Source: Athripsodes cinereus
Lineage: Eukaryota; Arthropoda; Insecta; Trichoptera; Leptoceridae
Direction: 5' to 3'
NCBI GenBank assembly: GCA_947579605.1
Contig: OX388318.1
Coordinates: 930,001 to 994,000 of the forward strand
DNA: 64,000 bases
Within the stretch, counting starts at the first letter, position 1. Each line of letters opens with the position of its first letter. The notes under the pieces were generated by a model that saw only the letters and a list, made by a program, of their open reading frames with translations, ran no database searches and was not told where the DNA came from. This document shows positions 32,800-44,918 of this stretch, piece after piece. The position numbers and the translations under genes are program-made.

Positions 32800-33180
32800 T
32801 TATATTCTTCGTTGAGTTAGGCCATTTCCTTTGAACAGCAGTATAGTACTGCTTATGAAACATTGTCTCAAATTGCGCAGCCAAGAAATTTTTCTCCGAC
32901 CTTGTCCTCTTCTGCCTGATATTTTCACTGAACTGTCAGTTGTGGGAATTGGTATTTTTCTCCTGTCGTTACGTGACCAAAGTATTGCAGTTTTCCTTGC
33001 TTTTTCACCGTCGAGCAACTCCAGGTGCATTTTCATCCGTTGGAGAATAATCTCGTTGAAAATCTCGTCTCTCGCTGTCTGTCCAAGTTATTTTAAGTAT
33101 TTTTCTATGTATCCAGAGTTCAAATGGTTGTATTCTTCTCTCTGTTACATTTGTCAGTGTTATACCTAATCATTATGAAA
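32800..33180 (-). pseudogene. LINE C-terminus (minus)
   Basis: Broken minus frames contain FELWIHRKILKITWTDS near 33110 and then GRRGQGRRKISWLRNLRQCF near 32870..32930. This is the common F-W-x-R-x-(M/I)L...W tail followed by RGR.R.SWL.N(I/L)R of LINE ORF2 C-termini. Frameshifts separate the pieces. Confidence 0.6.
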
Positions 33181-34982
33181 TATAAAATGATTTAATATAC
33201 CTATATATATTTTTTAAATATATTTATTTTATTCATAAATACACAGTATACATTGATATTACATTAATAAAACAATAGAAACACACAGAAAAAATGCTCC
33301 CTCCATAAGCAACTAAATGATTGTGCGGAGGGTCGGATTTCAATTATAACATTAACACACATATAAGAATCAGCTAGAAATATTAATACACATATAAGAA
33401 TTCGTTACAAATAGTAAACTTTCAGTTCTCATGTACGTTCATCAAACGTTCAACAAAATCTACCAGCACAATACAAAATTAAACCAATACAATTATTAAC
33501 AACGTCAAAACAATATACAAATCAGTTGGATCAATTTTCCTCTCATCAACATTAACACAAACAATATGACTCTGAGTAATCTATGGTGTCACAATATTTA
33601 CAGGAGTGCCCTTATTGTCCAGTCACAATGTTCACTCACAATGGAAGATACAGCTGCTGTGCAATTGGTTCATTACTTGAGAGATAATTATCTAGGTCCG
33701 ATTCCAGTAATAAAATATCTACATGGACAGAATGAGTATATTATTCTCAATTTGTCAAAATTCATTCAATTTTGTGTACTATAATAAATCATATTATGAA
33801 ATATGCCAATATCAGTAGCAAAACCATACTTCTATGGCTCTTTCGAACACCCACTTGTTACAGGGCATTTTCAGACCTCATTAATTTTATTCAATAATAG
33901 GTACAATACATTATATAGAGTTCTCCTCTGCTATCTTCTTCAATTCTGAGGGACGGTAACTGACATTCTATTTACTAAATGACCGATTATAACTCTCCCA
34001 TTTTTCAAAATGTCTGGCAGACTATTCGGTCTCTCTGCCTCGTCTCTCTTCTAAAGAGACTCGTCCTCTTTGTCTTGTCCTCTCGCACGTCACAAGTGAT
34101 GATTATATTAACCTTTCCATACCCATTTTTAAATCACTCAATCCGTAATAAATATTACCGTATATAGCAATATGTACAATACTGACATTCGAGGTGTATG
34201 GCGGTATTGACCCAGAATTCATAAATCACATACCTACCCTGTTCACATCGAAACATTGATCGGTGATTGCCATGTAACAGTCAGTTATACCTTACTTGTT
34301 TTCTATCCATCTATATGGTCTATCTATCTATTTATTTTGTTATCTATCTATTCATTTATCTATCCGAGTATCTCGTATTGTGTACTTGTTGTACTTACAG
34401 AGCAATAATAGTATTGCGGTCGATCGCTGTATGATGTGTGAAATCTTGGTAAGTAAATAGTAATGTACGAGTGCTGTGACTATTGTAGATATGTTATGTG
34501 TTGAAACACTCATCTCTCTAGTCTTTATTAGTCTTGTTGTAGGTTATTTAGAGAAATCGCTGTACTTGCTTTGGCGTGATATAGATTTGATCGTATCTTG
34601 CGAGAGATAGACCGTAGAAAACCATGGTTTTCAGGTGACGAAGAATAATATGTCGCATTGAAAAAGAAAGCTTGTGCGTGCGATAGCAGCGTCCACATCA
34701 GAGTTGCAAATAAATGAACTAATTAGTCTTAAAGTTTTCGCGATGTTTCGTGAGAATATACATAAGAGAGAGACTACATGTTTTTTTCTATTTTTCTATT
34801 AGAAATTTCTCTTGAAAATTACTCCAGGAGTAGAAGAACGGAGATCTTAGAATCACGATTCAACCGAAAGTGCAATACCATCATTCAAGGAGGCCGTGAA
34901 AGCCAACTGAGAATAAATATATTAATTGTATTGCATGTATGTTGGTATATTTGTTAATTGTTATAATTAAATATGTGTATGT
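33181..34982. other. Unassigned sequence
   Basis: No gene or repeat family recognised on either strand. Confidence 0.4.
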
Positions 34983-35140
34983 GTTAAATATGTGTCTGGA
35001 GGGACCATATGAATGAGACTCCACTAGGACGAAGATTGCCTGGAAGGCCACCTAAAAGATGGAAGGATAGTTGGTCTTCAGCGTCGCAAGGGGAAACAAA
35101 TTCCGAGCAAACAGGTCAATGATCTACTGCAAGTAGTAGA
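34983..35140 (+). pseudogene. LINE C-terminal relic (+)
   Basis: Reads WRDHMNETPLGRRLPGRPPKR, then WKDSWSSASQ, the same motif order as 15831..16000. About 45 codons remain. Confidence 0.5.
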
Positions 35141-35824
35141 AGAAGAAATATGTGTCAATATGACGTGGTTAGGTGGAAGAAATTTACTCTATAGTGATAA
35201 TCTCGTCACTGCAATATCATTTTATATTCTATATTGTTTTGTGATTTCTGTTGTATGATAATGATGTGCAAATATAGAATAAATAAGGCAGTCAACAGTT
35301 CGTTCCTCTCTGCCTAGTTTACAAAGATAACGAAGTGAGAAAATAGATAAATATTGTTATCATAAGTGGACTGTACCTGCATGTACATAGTGTAATTATC
35401 TATTTATTAGCTAGATGTAATGCAAATGCAATGTTCTTGATAGTTATAATATATGGGGAAGTGATACAGTGGGTCATATCGGAAATCAATACACTAGTAT
35501 ATACTGTATTGTATTGACTTTGTACTGCACATGCATTCTCTATAATAAGTTTTCTGTTCTACTCTAATATAGGCACTCGTCAATCTATAAACTTTCTTAC
35601 TTGGAAGTGAAACTAAAGTAGCATTCACATTGCTTCACTTTGGATGATCATACAGAGTGTCAGGGTCAAACCTGTTCATCGAAAGTGAACACGTCTGTTC
35701 ACACTAATTGTTCATCCTATGCTTTCACTGCCATGTCAACACTCACGGTCATGCTGTATGAAGTTTGACGTATTTTCGTGAAAGAAAATATATAAATAAT
35801 AGATAAAATAATAATAATAAATAA
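35141..35824. other. Unassigned sequence
   Basis: Nothing recognised. Confidence 0.4.
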
Positions 35825-35945
35825 ACAATAATAAATACTTTATTCAATCAATATCAATGTACAAACGTTGAGACAATATACTCGTATCACCAATTGGCTA
35901 AAGTTGCAGCAGCTTCACTAGGTTGCCCTGTATCGAGGCGTGCTG
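35825..35945 (-). repeat. LINE 3' end (minus)
   Basis: The reverse complement reads CCTCGATACAGGGCAACCTA, then TGCTGCAACTT, TTGGTGATA and TTGATTGAATAAAG. A + strand relative is at 41465..41600. The last part is what the hAT MITEs at 2440 and 60486 have incorporated. Confidence 0.6.
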
Positions 35946-36774
35946 CGTATAATGAATATAAAAAAAACATACAATTAACAAGGATTAATAAATCTTACAA
36001 AAAAATCAAAAAATAATCACATCAACAAATTAATAAATCAATAACAAATGAATAAACGGATTAAAAATAAAAAGCTAATAAAAATTAAAACAAATTAATA
36101 AAATTCTCGACAGCGTGTTATTATTGTTTATTATTCTGACATTCAATACTAATTTATAGAGAATAAGACAAATACTAGTAAAAAAGTTGTTTATGGTCGT
36201 TTCAGTGAAAGGACCTTTCATAAAAATTTGCGGGTAGTAATCGCTTTCATCCGTCATCTCTAGCGATCACTATTGATGAAACGCTCGTTCAACCTTTTCA
36301 TTTTGGAGGGTTATCCAGAGTGAACATTGAAAGTGAACAAATGTGAACGCCCCTTAATATAATACCTCTTGTAACCGAACGATTACCACGCCGCGCTCCA
36401 CTCATGCAGTTTCTCTTCAGCAGGATCTCCTGAACTGAAGATGTCAAATATCATTTTACGTAATGTTTTACGAATACTTGGCTTTGAATAGTCACATATT
36501 CATTATATATTAAATACATATCGCCCTGGGAAGTGCATTGTACATAGATCATTGCTATAGATCAATGTTGCCCTTTGCTTGCTTGTTTAATGTGTTATAA
36601 TCTCAAGATCATTGTAATAATGTAATAAGTAAATATATGCACAGTAATTATTGTAAGTATTTAGTATGTACATGAATGCATGTTGAAAGGGCAACCGGAT
36701 AGAATGTTTTCAGGCTGATGTAGATTATAAATATAATTATTATATCTCTGTAAATTTAACACGCTACACTACCA
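35946..36774. other. Unassigned sequence
   Basis: Nothing recognised. Confidence 0.4.
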
Positions 36775-36970
36775 CATAAGGCTTAGAAAAAGCAACGTCA
36801 CCTTATTAAATAGTGCTCCAGGCGAAACTTGAACCCGCAATCCTACCTTTTCGCGAGGAGTGCTTTGTCCAGTTAAGGTATCGGCCGACATGCCAAAGCT
36901 CTGATATTCTCTATTATAGACCCGATGACAGCTTCATGTGAAAGTATTGTTCTGGGATACCTAGCATGGG
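36775..36970 (-). repeat. tRNA-derived SINE, family S2 (minus)
   Basis: The reverse complement has AACTGGACAAAGCACTCC, then the B-box-like GGGTTCAAGTT (36826..36836) and TAATAAGGTGACGTTGC. It is the left half of an inverted pair with 37020..37262. Confidence 0.6.
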
Positions 36971-37019
36971 TACCGTATGCTGGATACTTCCAAGTGTTGG
37001 TGTAAAGAATTTTACCTAT

Positions 37020-37262
37020 CACGACCTACCTCTAGGTATGCACCTACAATTCATTGTATCCAGCATGAGATACTTATACCTACTATAGGTATCCCAGAAC
37101 AATACCTACTCGTGAAGCTGTCTTTGGGGCTTATAAGAGAGAATTTCAAAGCCTTCAGTATGCCTCTTGGTAGTTTAGTTGGACAAAGCTCAATTCGCGA
37201 TATTAATGGGTTGCGGATTCAAGTCCTGTCCAGTAAACTACCAAATAAGGTGATGTCTTCTC
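37020..37262 (+). repeat. tRNA-derived SINE, family S2 (+)
   Basis: TTTAGTTGGACAAAGCTC, then the B-box GGATTCAAGTC (37215..37225) and AATAAGGTGATGTC. Upstream sequence (TATCCAGCATGAGATAC, TATCCCAGAACAATACCTAC) is the reverse complement of that beyond the other copy, so the pair forms a large imperfect palindrome. Confidence 0.6.
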
Positions 37263-38059
37263 GTAACCTTGGTATGATAAATTCACGTATTAAATTTAAG
37301 TATGTTCCCCAGAATATTTCAGTTTTAATCGTCCTATGACTGAGATTGCTGATTTTCAATGTCTGGCTTTTTTTTTTATTTAATTTCTTTTTTATCTTTG
37401 TCAAAGGACCTTTAAATATGGATATGGTTTTTGTTGGATGGAACCCTAAGTGAATCTCGAACTTGTCTTGCAAAATAAGCTTTCAAAGGTACGGATAAAG
37501 AAGAGTCTTCAGACTCTTGAAATATCCGGGAAATGGTAATTTAAGCGTTGTAAATATAACAATACTCTTTTGACGGCGGGTTACAAGGTACAATAAGCCC
37601 TCAGTTTATGGTCGGACAACGCGGTTATGTGGCTACATCATCAAGAGATATCTAAGCGTATTATATCGTGAAATTTTAAGCACTTGAAGAAGATATAATG
37701 ACTAGGTATGCAGTTTACTATATAAATAAACTTACTGGCATTATAATGCACAGGAAAATCCTTGAGCATGCTTGTGCATTACAATCAGTGTCAGTCCATT
37801 ACGAATGTGTAATGAGTTTAATACCTTGTACTGTAAATGCACATTACACTAAACACACAATCACCTAATTGCAATATAATGACTGCTCAATGCAGAATTG
37901 GACACCATTAATCGATAGTTTAACTCAGATAATCCGTATAACGATTAATTTCGTTAATTTTTTGAGAAAGTTACCCAAGTTACAGTTTATCTTTTTTATT
38001 ACCACGAAAAGGACAACATGTACATGTGTTTATTATATGCACGTTGTATGCATGTATGT
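37263..38059. other. Unassigned; short shared hairpin at 37500..37540
   Basis: AAGAGTCTTCAGACTCTTG followed by AAATATCCGG is the reverse form of the segment at 18373. Otherwise nothing recognised. Confidence 0.4.
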
Positions 38060-38310
38060 TGGATGATTTTTTCTGCCCCGTTTAATGGAGCATCCATCTC
38101 AAAAGCGCGGGAAACTATGTTGGACGAACGATGTCTTCAACTTGCTCCTGAACGTTGTTATCGTTTGGTTTTTACGAACGTCCTCGGGGAGTCGGTTCTA
38201 GATTACGGGTCCTGCGACGCAAAAAGCACTATCATAGAAGCAGGACTTGTTTTCTCTATTGATCTCGTCGAGCATGTTGGTGGATGTCTTAGCTGAGCGT
38301 AGGGATCTAC
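38060..38310 (-). pseudogene. LINE 3' end with RT tail (minus)
   Basis: Reverse complement of 14690..14945: the 3' end CCGTTTAATGGAGCATCCATC is followed (reading +) by the degraded RT tail and CAGCTAAGACATCCACC on the minus strand. No intact frame. Confidence 0.6.
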
Positions 38311-38577
38311 TCGTCCACGTTACGTTGTCCATTGATTATCCCTCTTTTGGCTAAAACCGCTACGGGAAAGAGAGATAATTCATGAAATCCGCGTTGCTTA
38401 AGTTTTTCTGGATTTTTTTTCGGCATCTGTCAGAAGTGGCGTAGCCAGTGGACCAGGTGCACATAATAAACATACAATTTGCCAACGAACGTCATTAACG
38501 CTGTTCTAAAGAGACAGCACTTGTGTTTGCCCCTTAACATTTTTTTATTTTATATATATTTTTTTTAATTGGGGCTG

Positions 38578-38770
38578 TAGAAGGGTAGCGTGGATGGGGT
38601 CGAGTACCAGTAAGATGGAGCGACCAAATTAAGGAAGCCACACAGAGTTTACTACATGGGGCCTTGCACATGGCGGAGGATCGCTCAAGGTGGAGACAGA
38701 TAGTCTACAGAACGAGGCATGGTGTTCACGATCCTCAGGATTGAAGGACCGACGGAGATGATGATGATGA
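38578..38770 (+). pseudogene. LINE C-terminal relic and tail (+)
   Basis: Reads GRVPVRWSDQIKEATQSL, LHGALHMAEDRSRWRQ, IVYRTRHGVHDPQD, stop, then a (GATGAT)n tail at 38755..38772. The best-preserved copy of the relic family also seen at 2983 and 31090. Confidence 0.6.
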
Positions 38771-39366
38771 TTACGTTAATTAATGATTAACAATGGATAG
38801 ACCAGTTAATGTCCATCTCTGTTCTGTTAAATACCTGCTAGTTTGCATATTATAATGATAGGTGTCTAATGATAGAATAATATCTTAACGAAGTCATAAT
38901 TATTATATTGTTATATTATACAACCATTTTAACCTTACGTTTAACCCGAGAGCCTTCGAGTTCTTTTCCTGGTTCGATCGGGACATTTTATTACATAATT
39001 ACATTTGAATTAAATTTTAAAATTTCTATTATATCATCATCATCATCACCGCCCTCAACACTCCTCTCGGGAGCAAAGCCCAGACACGAGCCTCCTCCGT
39101 CTCTGTGTCAATCGCGTCACCTCTTCCCACGACAATTATATTTAATACAAAAATCTATTATAATCAATACAAAAATGTATTATAATAAACACTTGTAATA
39201 TTGTTAGAAAGTTTCTGAACACAGATATTTTAGGCACAGTGCTGGTATTTTGAACCCGCGTTTTGAGCCTAATTCTTTGATATACACTGTATATCTGGAT
39301 AGGTTAATTTTTCTCGGCATTATTAAGTTTTTGTGTGATCATGACTGATTCATTTTATTACCTATA
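38771..39366. other. Unassigned sequence
   Basis: Nothing recognised. Confidence 0.4.
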
Positions 39367-39639
39367 TAATTTATTATTAAACATATTTGATATTAATAAA
39401 ACACTGTTTTACTTTTCACTATTAATTTATTATTACTCAAGCGCTTTCGTCAAGTTAGCTTGACATTTTCAAGAGAACTCTCTTGTTCTCTTGAAAATGT
39501 CAAGCTAACTTGACGAAAGCGCTTGAGTAATAATAAATTAATAGTGAAAAGTAAAACAGTGTTTTATTAATATCAAATATGTTTAAAATGTCTTTTCACA
39601 ATGTGAACACACAAACTCTAGATCATTAATTTATTATTA
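39367..39639. mobile_element. Palindromic Penelope-like family B insertion with 13-bp TSD
   Basis: The insertion 39380..39626 is flanked by the perfect duplication TAATTTATTATTA (39367..39379 and 39627..39639). It consists of a ~100-bp arm, its near-perfect reverse complement, and a tail TTTAAAATGTCTTTTCAC...CTCTAGATCAT. No coding sequence. The right arm has the hammerhead-like segment TTGAAAATGTCAAG...GACGAAAGCGC. Confidence 0.8.
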
Positions 39640-40450
39640 TTATATTTTTTACTGAATCAACTCATTGTAATAATAATACAGACATTAAACAGTACCTACC
39701 TATTCCTGTGTGATTGTTTTGTCTGACTCGTTTTTTTGTTTTTTGTGGGTAAATACCGTTCGTTGAATAATAGTTTATCAACTTATGTAGCTAGCCGTCT
39801 ACGTCTCTTTAATATTATTGCTCTTAGTATTTTCCTTTCCTTCTGCATTTGTCGCCTCCAACGCGACACAGGAAGGAAAAAGTCACTTCCATTTAGAAAG
39901 ATTCAATTCGAATTCTTTCTTCGGCAGTTTTTTTTTCACAAATCCTTAAATATGACGATTTCTCAAGAATATTACTGTCACATGTACCTCATCTGCACAA
40001 TCATCAGATTATTTATTTATTTATTAACGTAGTGTACTGCTAAATAGCCTTTACAGTACAAAAACTTTAAAAAAAACATTCTTGGAACCATCTTGGAACA
40101 AACACAATCAACATAATATTATAAGAGACGATGAATACAAAAAATGACTATAGAAGCTGCAGGGGATTCTCACCAGAAAGCATGTACTTTCGAAGAAACC
40201 CGCTCACAGCACATTTCCTCACGGTGCCCTCCGAATCGTTGAAGATATCAACTTCACAGTAATTATTCCCTATTACATGGAGTCGATTCATCGATGAATA
40301 ATTAGTATCATCTAAAGTCCTTTCAGTAGTTCAGACTGACAGAAATTGAGAGAAACGTTTTTTATGCTAACCATAGAAGCAACCATTTTGTCAATCGAAA
40401 GTAATCACCTAAGCCGAAAGTAATCACCTAAGCCAAACGAGCTCAAATGG
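39640..40450. other. Unassigned sequence
   Basis: No gene recognised. A direct tandem of GAAAGTAATCACCTAAGCC occurs at 40398..40435. Confidence 0.4.
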
Positions 40451-41070
40451 TTGAAAATGTCACAGCGCCGCAATCTGCATATTCTCTGCCTGCTCTTTAA
40501 TGTTCTCCGCAACCCCTCTACTCCGAGCTACCTAAAATCTTGTTTCACGCCTCTGGCATCTCATGGTTTGCCTCTTCGTTCTGGTGCACTTGGTACGTTA
40601 ACTATTCCCACTCATCGAACATCTTTTGTCACATCTTCCTTCACTATACATGCAGCTCGGTTATGGAATGATTTGCCTTTACTGATCAGACTTGCTCCTT
40701 CAATTTCCATTTTCAAAAGTAGACTGAAACATCACTATCTTGCCCTCAATAACCCATCATAATTCCATCCCCTTCCTTGTCCCCCTTTCCCCATTCCACT
40801 TTATGCATGTTCAATATTTATTTATTTATGTATTTCTTGAATATGGTATATTTTGTATGGGTATATTTATTATTATTATTATATTTATTTATTATTTTGT
40901 ATTCTTCTATGGTTCTGGCATGTACTTTATAATTTTTCTTATTTCTTTTCAACATCAGGTTGGTTGGCAGAAATTGCCATTTGGCAATAAACCCGCCTTT
41001 TGTACAATGTAATTATTACTGTCACAATAAAGTTTATTTTATTTTTATTTTATTTTATTTTTATTTTAAG
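40451..41070 (+). pseudogene. LINE 3' end with RT C-terminal tail (+)
   Basis: 40451..40762 encodes a Jockey/CR1-type tail: LRSGALGTLTIPTHRTSFV, SSFTIHAARLWNDLPLL, then FKSRLKHHYLAL. The frame ends in a stop followed by a 300-bp 3' UTR with GGCAGAAATTGCCATTTGG, AATAAA-like signals and a T/A-rich tail at 41030..41068. 5' truncated. Same family as 3640..4079. Confidence 0.7.
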
Positions 41071-41464
41071 CCAGCCTAGAGCCAATTCGTCAGCGTTGGG
41101 ACACCTTACTCACTATTTCCGATTACATTAAGCACAATGTCGCCGTGGTCTGTTAAAGATAGAGTGATGATATGGGATCGCTAGAAGATTTAGTGATTTT
41201 ATTAGCACTAACAATCTGGTGGTCACGAAACATATTTGAAAATATTTAGTGCCTATTATTTATCTGGTGTACATAATATCTAATGCTAAATATTTTTAAA
41301 ACGCCAGAAGAACCTGATGGTAGTATAAGTCCATGAGAATTCAAATACTCAAACCTATATTTTCATATTTTCATTTTTTATTTATTAATTATTTATTTGT
41401 TCATTGTGATTTTTTTTTGTTGGATATAATGATAATTTGTTAATTGTATATTGTTTATTATTTT
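41071..41464. other. Unassigned sequence
   Basis: Nothing recognised. Confidence 0.4.
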
Positions 41465-41610
41465 TATTCGCAGCTCCCCTCGATACAGGGTAACCTAGTG
41501 AGGCTGCTGCAACTTAATTGTAGCCATGTTAAGAAAAAATGTATGTTGATATTTTGTATTTATGCGCAATAAAAATATTTCTATTTCTATTCTATTCTAT
41601 TCTTTCATTG
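41465..41610 (+). repeat. LINE 3' end (+)
   Basis: CCTCGATACAGGGTAACCTA and GAGGCTGCTGCAACTTAA match 35825..35945 reversed. It ends with AATAAAAATATTTC and a (TTCTA)n tail. Confidence 0.6.
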
Positions 41611-42089
41611 ACATACAATGGTAGGATTAAAAAATAATAATCTTATGTCACGATTTATTCATTGTTTCAAAACTATTGTTTTTGTGATGTCTAGCCCACG
41701 ATATTATGATATTATTATAAACTATAATATTAGTAGTAGTATTACTTATTCGTTTGTCTGTTATGTTGTATACTTGCACTTGCATACATAATATTATAAG
41801 TAAATACATACGTATGCATCTGAAGACCTTGCGAAGGTCACTGTATTATTTACACACATATACATAATATATTATATGTATTAAGTATTTATAGGTTTGT
41901 ACAATTACTAATATGGATGTGTTAGGTATTACTAGAGACCTGAATTTTTCGCGTTTGCGATAAACCCAATTTTATTCGCGAATTTCGCACTTTTTTCACG
42001 AATAACGCGAATTTTCAAGTTTTAGAAAAATAACACCGAAATTTGACTCTTTACGATATTTTTCGCAAAAAATAACAAGATATTTTACA
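41611..42089. other. Unassigned; GCGAATTTCGC-rich patch near 41950..42020
   Basis: The patch CGCGTTTGCGATAAACC ... GCGAATTTCGC ... CGAATAACGCG is palindrome-rich and may be a DNA-transposon end. No element borders found. Confidence 0.35.
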
Positions 42090-42091
42090 TA

Positions 42092-44158
42092 GGGGAGAGG
42101 GGGGCATAGTGGGGTACCTAACATATAAAGTCGTCTAGCTCGCTTATGAATTATTATTTTCTTTTTAAAGAATGGTTAATTAGTTGTGTCATTAATAACG
42201 CAAGATTTGAATTATAACTTTTTATTATTGGATAAATAGTTTAGCTACATAATAAATACATGCTATGAAAGCGGTTTGCCCCACTTTGCCCCGTACACGG
42301 GGTAAAGCGGGGTACCAGGTGGGATATTGTGATGTATCTTTAAAACTATAACATATTCGTCGCTTATTTAATTAAATGAATGCTTTATTGAAAAAATATA
42401 TATTTGAAAATAAAAATCTAAAAACTAGAAGTATAAAATACTGACTGCATCAGCGAAACTTAATTGTCACTGCATATTACACACAAATGGGTGGCTTCGT
42501 CATTGTCATCATCCTCTCCAGCGCATGAATGCCCAACGAATACATTTCCTATATCTTATCCATCCCTCATTTGACTGAGACTACAAGTAGCCGCAATAGA
42601 TACATTCAGCGTCTTATTATATAACGTCAGCGTAAAATGTGCTCAGAGGTATCATAAAGCGAACGTCTAATGGTTGGAGATGGTGTGTGCAGTGAGGTAG
42701 GAAACATAGCAAAATTACTCCATTTTCGCGGGCTTAATCGATTACCTCAATGGATTTTACATGTGTTGCATGGCCATCTAAGAGCAAAAGCACAGGATCA
42801 TTTATGGTAACATGTGACCATTCTATAAATCTCTGTAACCATAGCACGAATAGGTGACCTTGTATCCATCTGGATTCGTGACATTCACCCCAAGATCCAG
42901 CCGGTGATCAATCAAGTAATTCGGGCTTCATTCGCTTCTTGGGGAAAATACACATTGGAGGTATGTATATAGGTGCCAATTGCACTGAAACACACAATTG
43001 TCGTCATCAATTTCCCCCGTTCTGCAGAAGTGAGGGTTCCGATTTGCCGTTTTCCACGTGAAGACAATATTTTGGAATGATTTTTGGGGACAGTCGACAC
43101 CCCCGTTTCATCCACGCTGTAGATGCTCTGTGGATTTAATTTATATTTGTCGCTGACCTTTTCCAATAAATCAAAAATGTTTCCAACAGCAACTCTATAA
43201 AAATTTATTCCTCTGGCTGCTGAAGTTCTCTCTGGCTTTCTGTAGTTGATATTCAGGAGTCTCCTCAAAAAGCATTTGAGCCAGTCTTCTCCTACCAGGC
43301 CATTACATGTGTTAAATTTATGGGCAATCTGGTTTTTCTCAGCTAATTCATAGGCAATCTTCCTAATTTCTTTCGAAGTCAGACCGTGGAGTCTCTCTTC
43401 TATCATCTTAATATATCTTACTAATTCAGCTTCCTGCTGTGGGGAAAATACCGTGGAGTAATGGCCTAACTTCTTAAGAAACATAGTTTCATCAGGATTA
43501 GCTCTGTACTTGGATACGTATCGTTCAAGAGCAGTTTGTGGAACATCATGGGAATAAGTAGCTTTTTTATATCCCATTTCTACTGAAATCACACTCAAAA
43601 CGGCTTTCTTCATAGACTCAATGGACCATGACAGTTGATCGGAGTTTCTCTTGTATGTTCTAACCATATTGACTAAAACAAAAGAAGAATAAACTGTTAT
43701 TCCAATAATTATGAAACAGTATGGGGTATAGTGGGGTACCTAAATGAAAGTACCCCACTATGCCCCTTCCAGTATACCCCACTTTGCCCCAAGCTATGTG
43801 CAAAATAAAACAAGGACAACACCATCTTACCTTTGTTTATATCCAATCCTTTTATTATACCTTGTATCTTAAAGCATCCAACTCATATAATAGGCGTATT
43901 TTCACTATAAAATATTTATGACAGGGCACGTAAACAAAAAATTGAATTTGTCAAATATTTTAACGAAACGATAGTATTCAATAAAATTCACGCGGGAAAA
44001 AAAAACAACAACACAACAGCGTCTATCACATGCGCAGGTCGCATGACAACTGGCAGTCAATCTGTTTGCGATATTTTGCATACCATAGGACGACCACAAT
44101 GCTCAAAAAATGCACTACCCCGCTATGCCCCGGTACCCCACTATGCCCCCCTCTCCCC
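42092..44158 (-). mobile_element. pogo-type DNA transposon with perfect 27-bp TIRs
   Basis: Flanked by TA (42090..42091 and 44159..44160). Terminal inverted repeats of about 27 bp (42092..42118 and 44132..44158) are identical. They start GGGGAGAGGGGGG and end GTGGGGTACC. Related G/C-rich subterminal copies lie at 42275..42320 and 43720..43790 (CCCCACTTTGCCCC, TACCCCACTATGCCCC), probably multiple transposase-binding sites. It carries a transposase on the minus strand that is intact at the N-terminus and frameshifted in the catalytic part. Total 2067 bp. Confidence 0.85.
42912..43667 (-). pseudogene. pogo-like transposase, broken after residue ~245
   Basis: 251 codons from MVRTYKRNSDQLSWSIESM. 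Residues 1-60 form a psq-type helix-turn-helix and residues ~70-145 a CENP-B-type second DNA-binding domain (TSKEIRKIAYELAEKNQ...GEDWLKCFLRR). The DDE_1 domain opens with SIYSVDETGVSTVP (Asp186) and RGKRQIGTLTSAERGK. The frame is lost near 42915. Beyond it, in other frames, the second catalytic block LLLDGHATHVKS can be read around 42757..42797, followed by ARENGVILLCF and TIRRSLY-like sequence down to ~42580. With intact TIRs but a broken transposase it is nonautonomous. Confidence 0.8.
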
Positions 44159-44227
44159 TATTATCAAGAAAATAATTGTATTTTATCTATTGTATTATTC
44201 TTTAAAAAATAAACGTTTTTTAAATAT

Positions 44228-44475
44228 CCCGTGGAGCACCCGGTAAAGAATTGGTCTCCCACTCTTCTCCGTAAGTTTTCGAGTGTCCTGTAAAAGGCAG
44301 GTGTTCGAAAAAATAAGACATTTTACATCTTAAATTCGGCGATGAGGTTTGCCACCCATCCTGAATGTCTTAATTTTATATTGGCACGGAGAAGTCAGCT
44401 TGCATGTTTTATATGCAGCTGGTCTGCTGGCTACCCCACTTGTGGGATATGCCGTGATGGTATAGTAGTAGTAGT
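44228..44475 (+). repeat. TAG-tailed short repeat (near full length)
   Basis: From CCCGTGGAGCACCCGGTAAAG to GATGGTATAGTAGTAGTAG, the closest match to 4553..4811. It lies 70 bp beyond the pogo element. Confidence 0.75.
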
Positions 44476-44763
44476 AAATTAAATCCAATAATCAAGGATT
44501 TAGGATGACAATTGTTCCATTTGCTTGTAATTTTTCAAACAATTTTGAATGTTCGTTATATAAATTATTTAAGCATAATTATTATCATTTGCAGTGCAAA
44601 TAGAACTAGCCATTTTAAATTATTAAATCTTGTGTTGATTTCTCTTTATGTCTCTTTGTAAAAGAAAAACATATTATTATATTTCTTAGAAATAACACTA
44701 TTTTACTAGAAAAAATAGCGCCGAACGTTTGTTATGCATAAATACTAATAAAAAAACAGTGGT

Positions 44764-44905
44764 TACCCCGTTTAGTCCCCGATGTTTAAGAGTAGGTTTT
44801 CCACTCTTTTCCATAAGTTTTTCAGTGTTCTGTAAAAGGCTGGTGTTCGAAAAGCTCAAGTATCACAAATTAATATCTTCAGTGCAGTGATGGGACAGCC
44901 TATTT
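44764..44905 (+). repeat. TAG-tailed short repeat, 5' part
   Basis: CCCCGTTTAGTCCCCGA, TTTTCCACTCTTTTCCATAAG and CTGTAAAAGGCTGGTGTTCG correspond to the 5' half of the family, diverged and truncated. Confidence 0.55.
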
Positions 44906-44918
44906 AATGTAGGAATTA

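Noticed and set aside
33566..33784. 72-codon + frame (MTLSNLW...)
   Set aside because: No motif, no splice context and no second copy. Chance frame.
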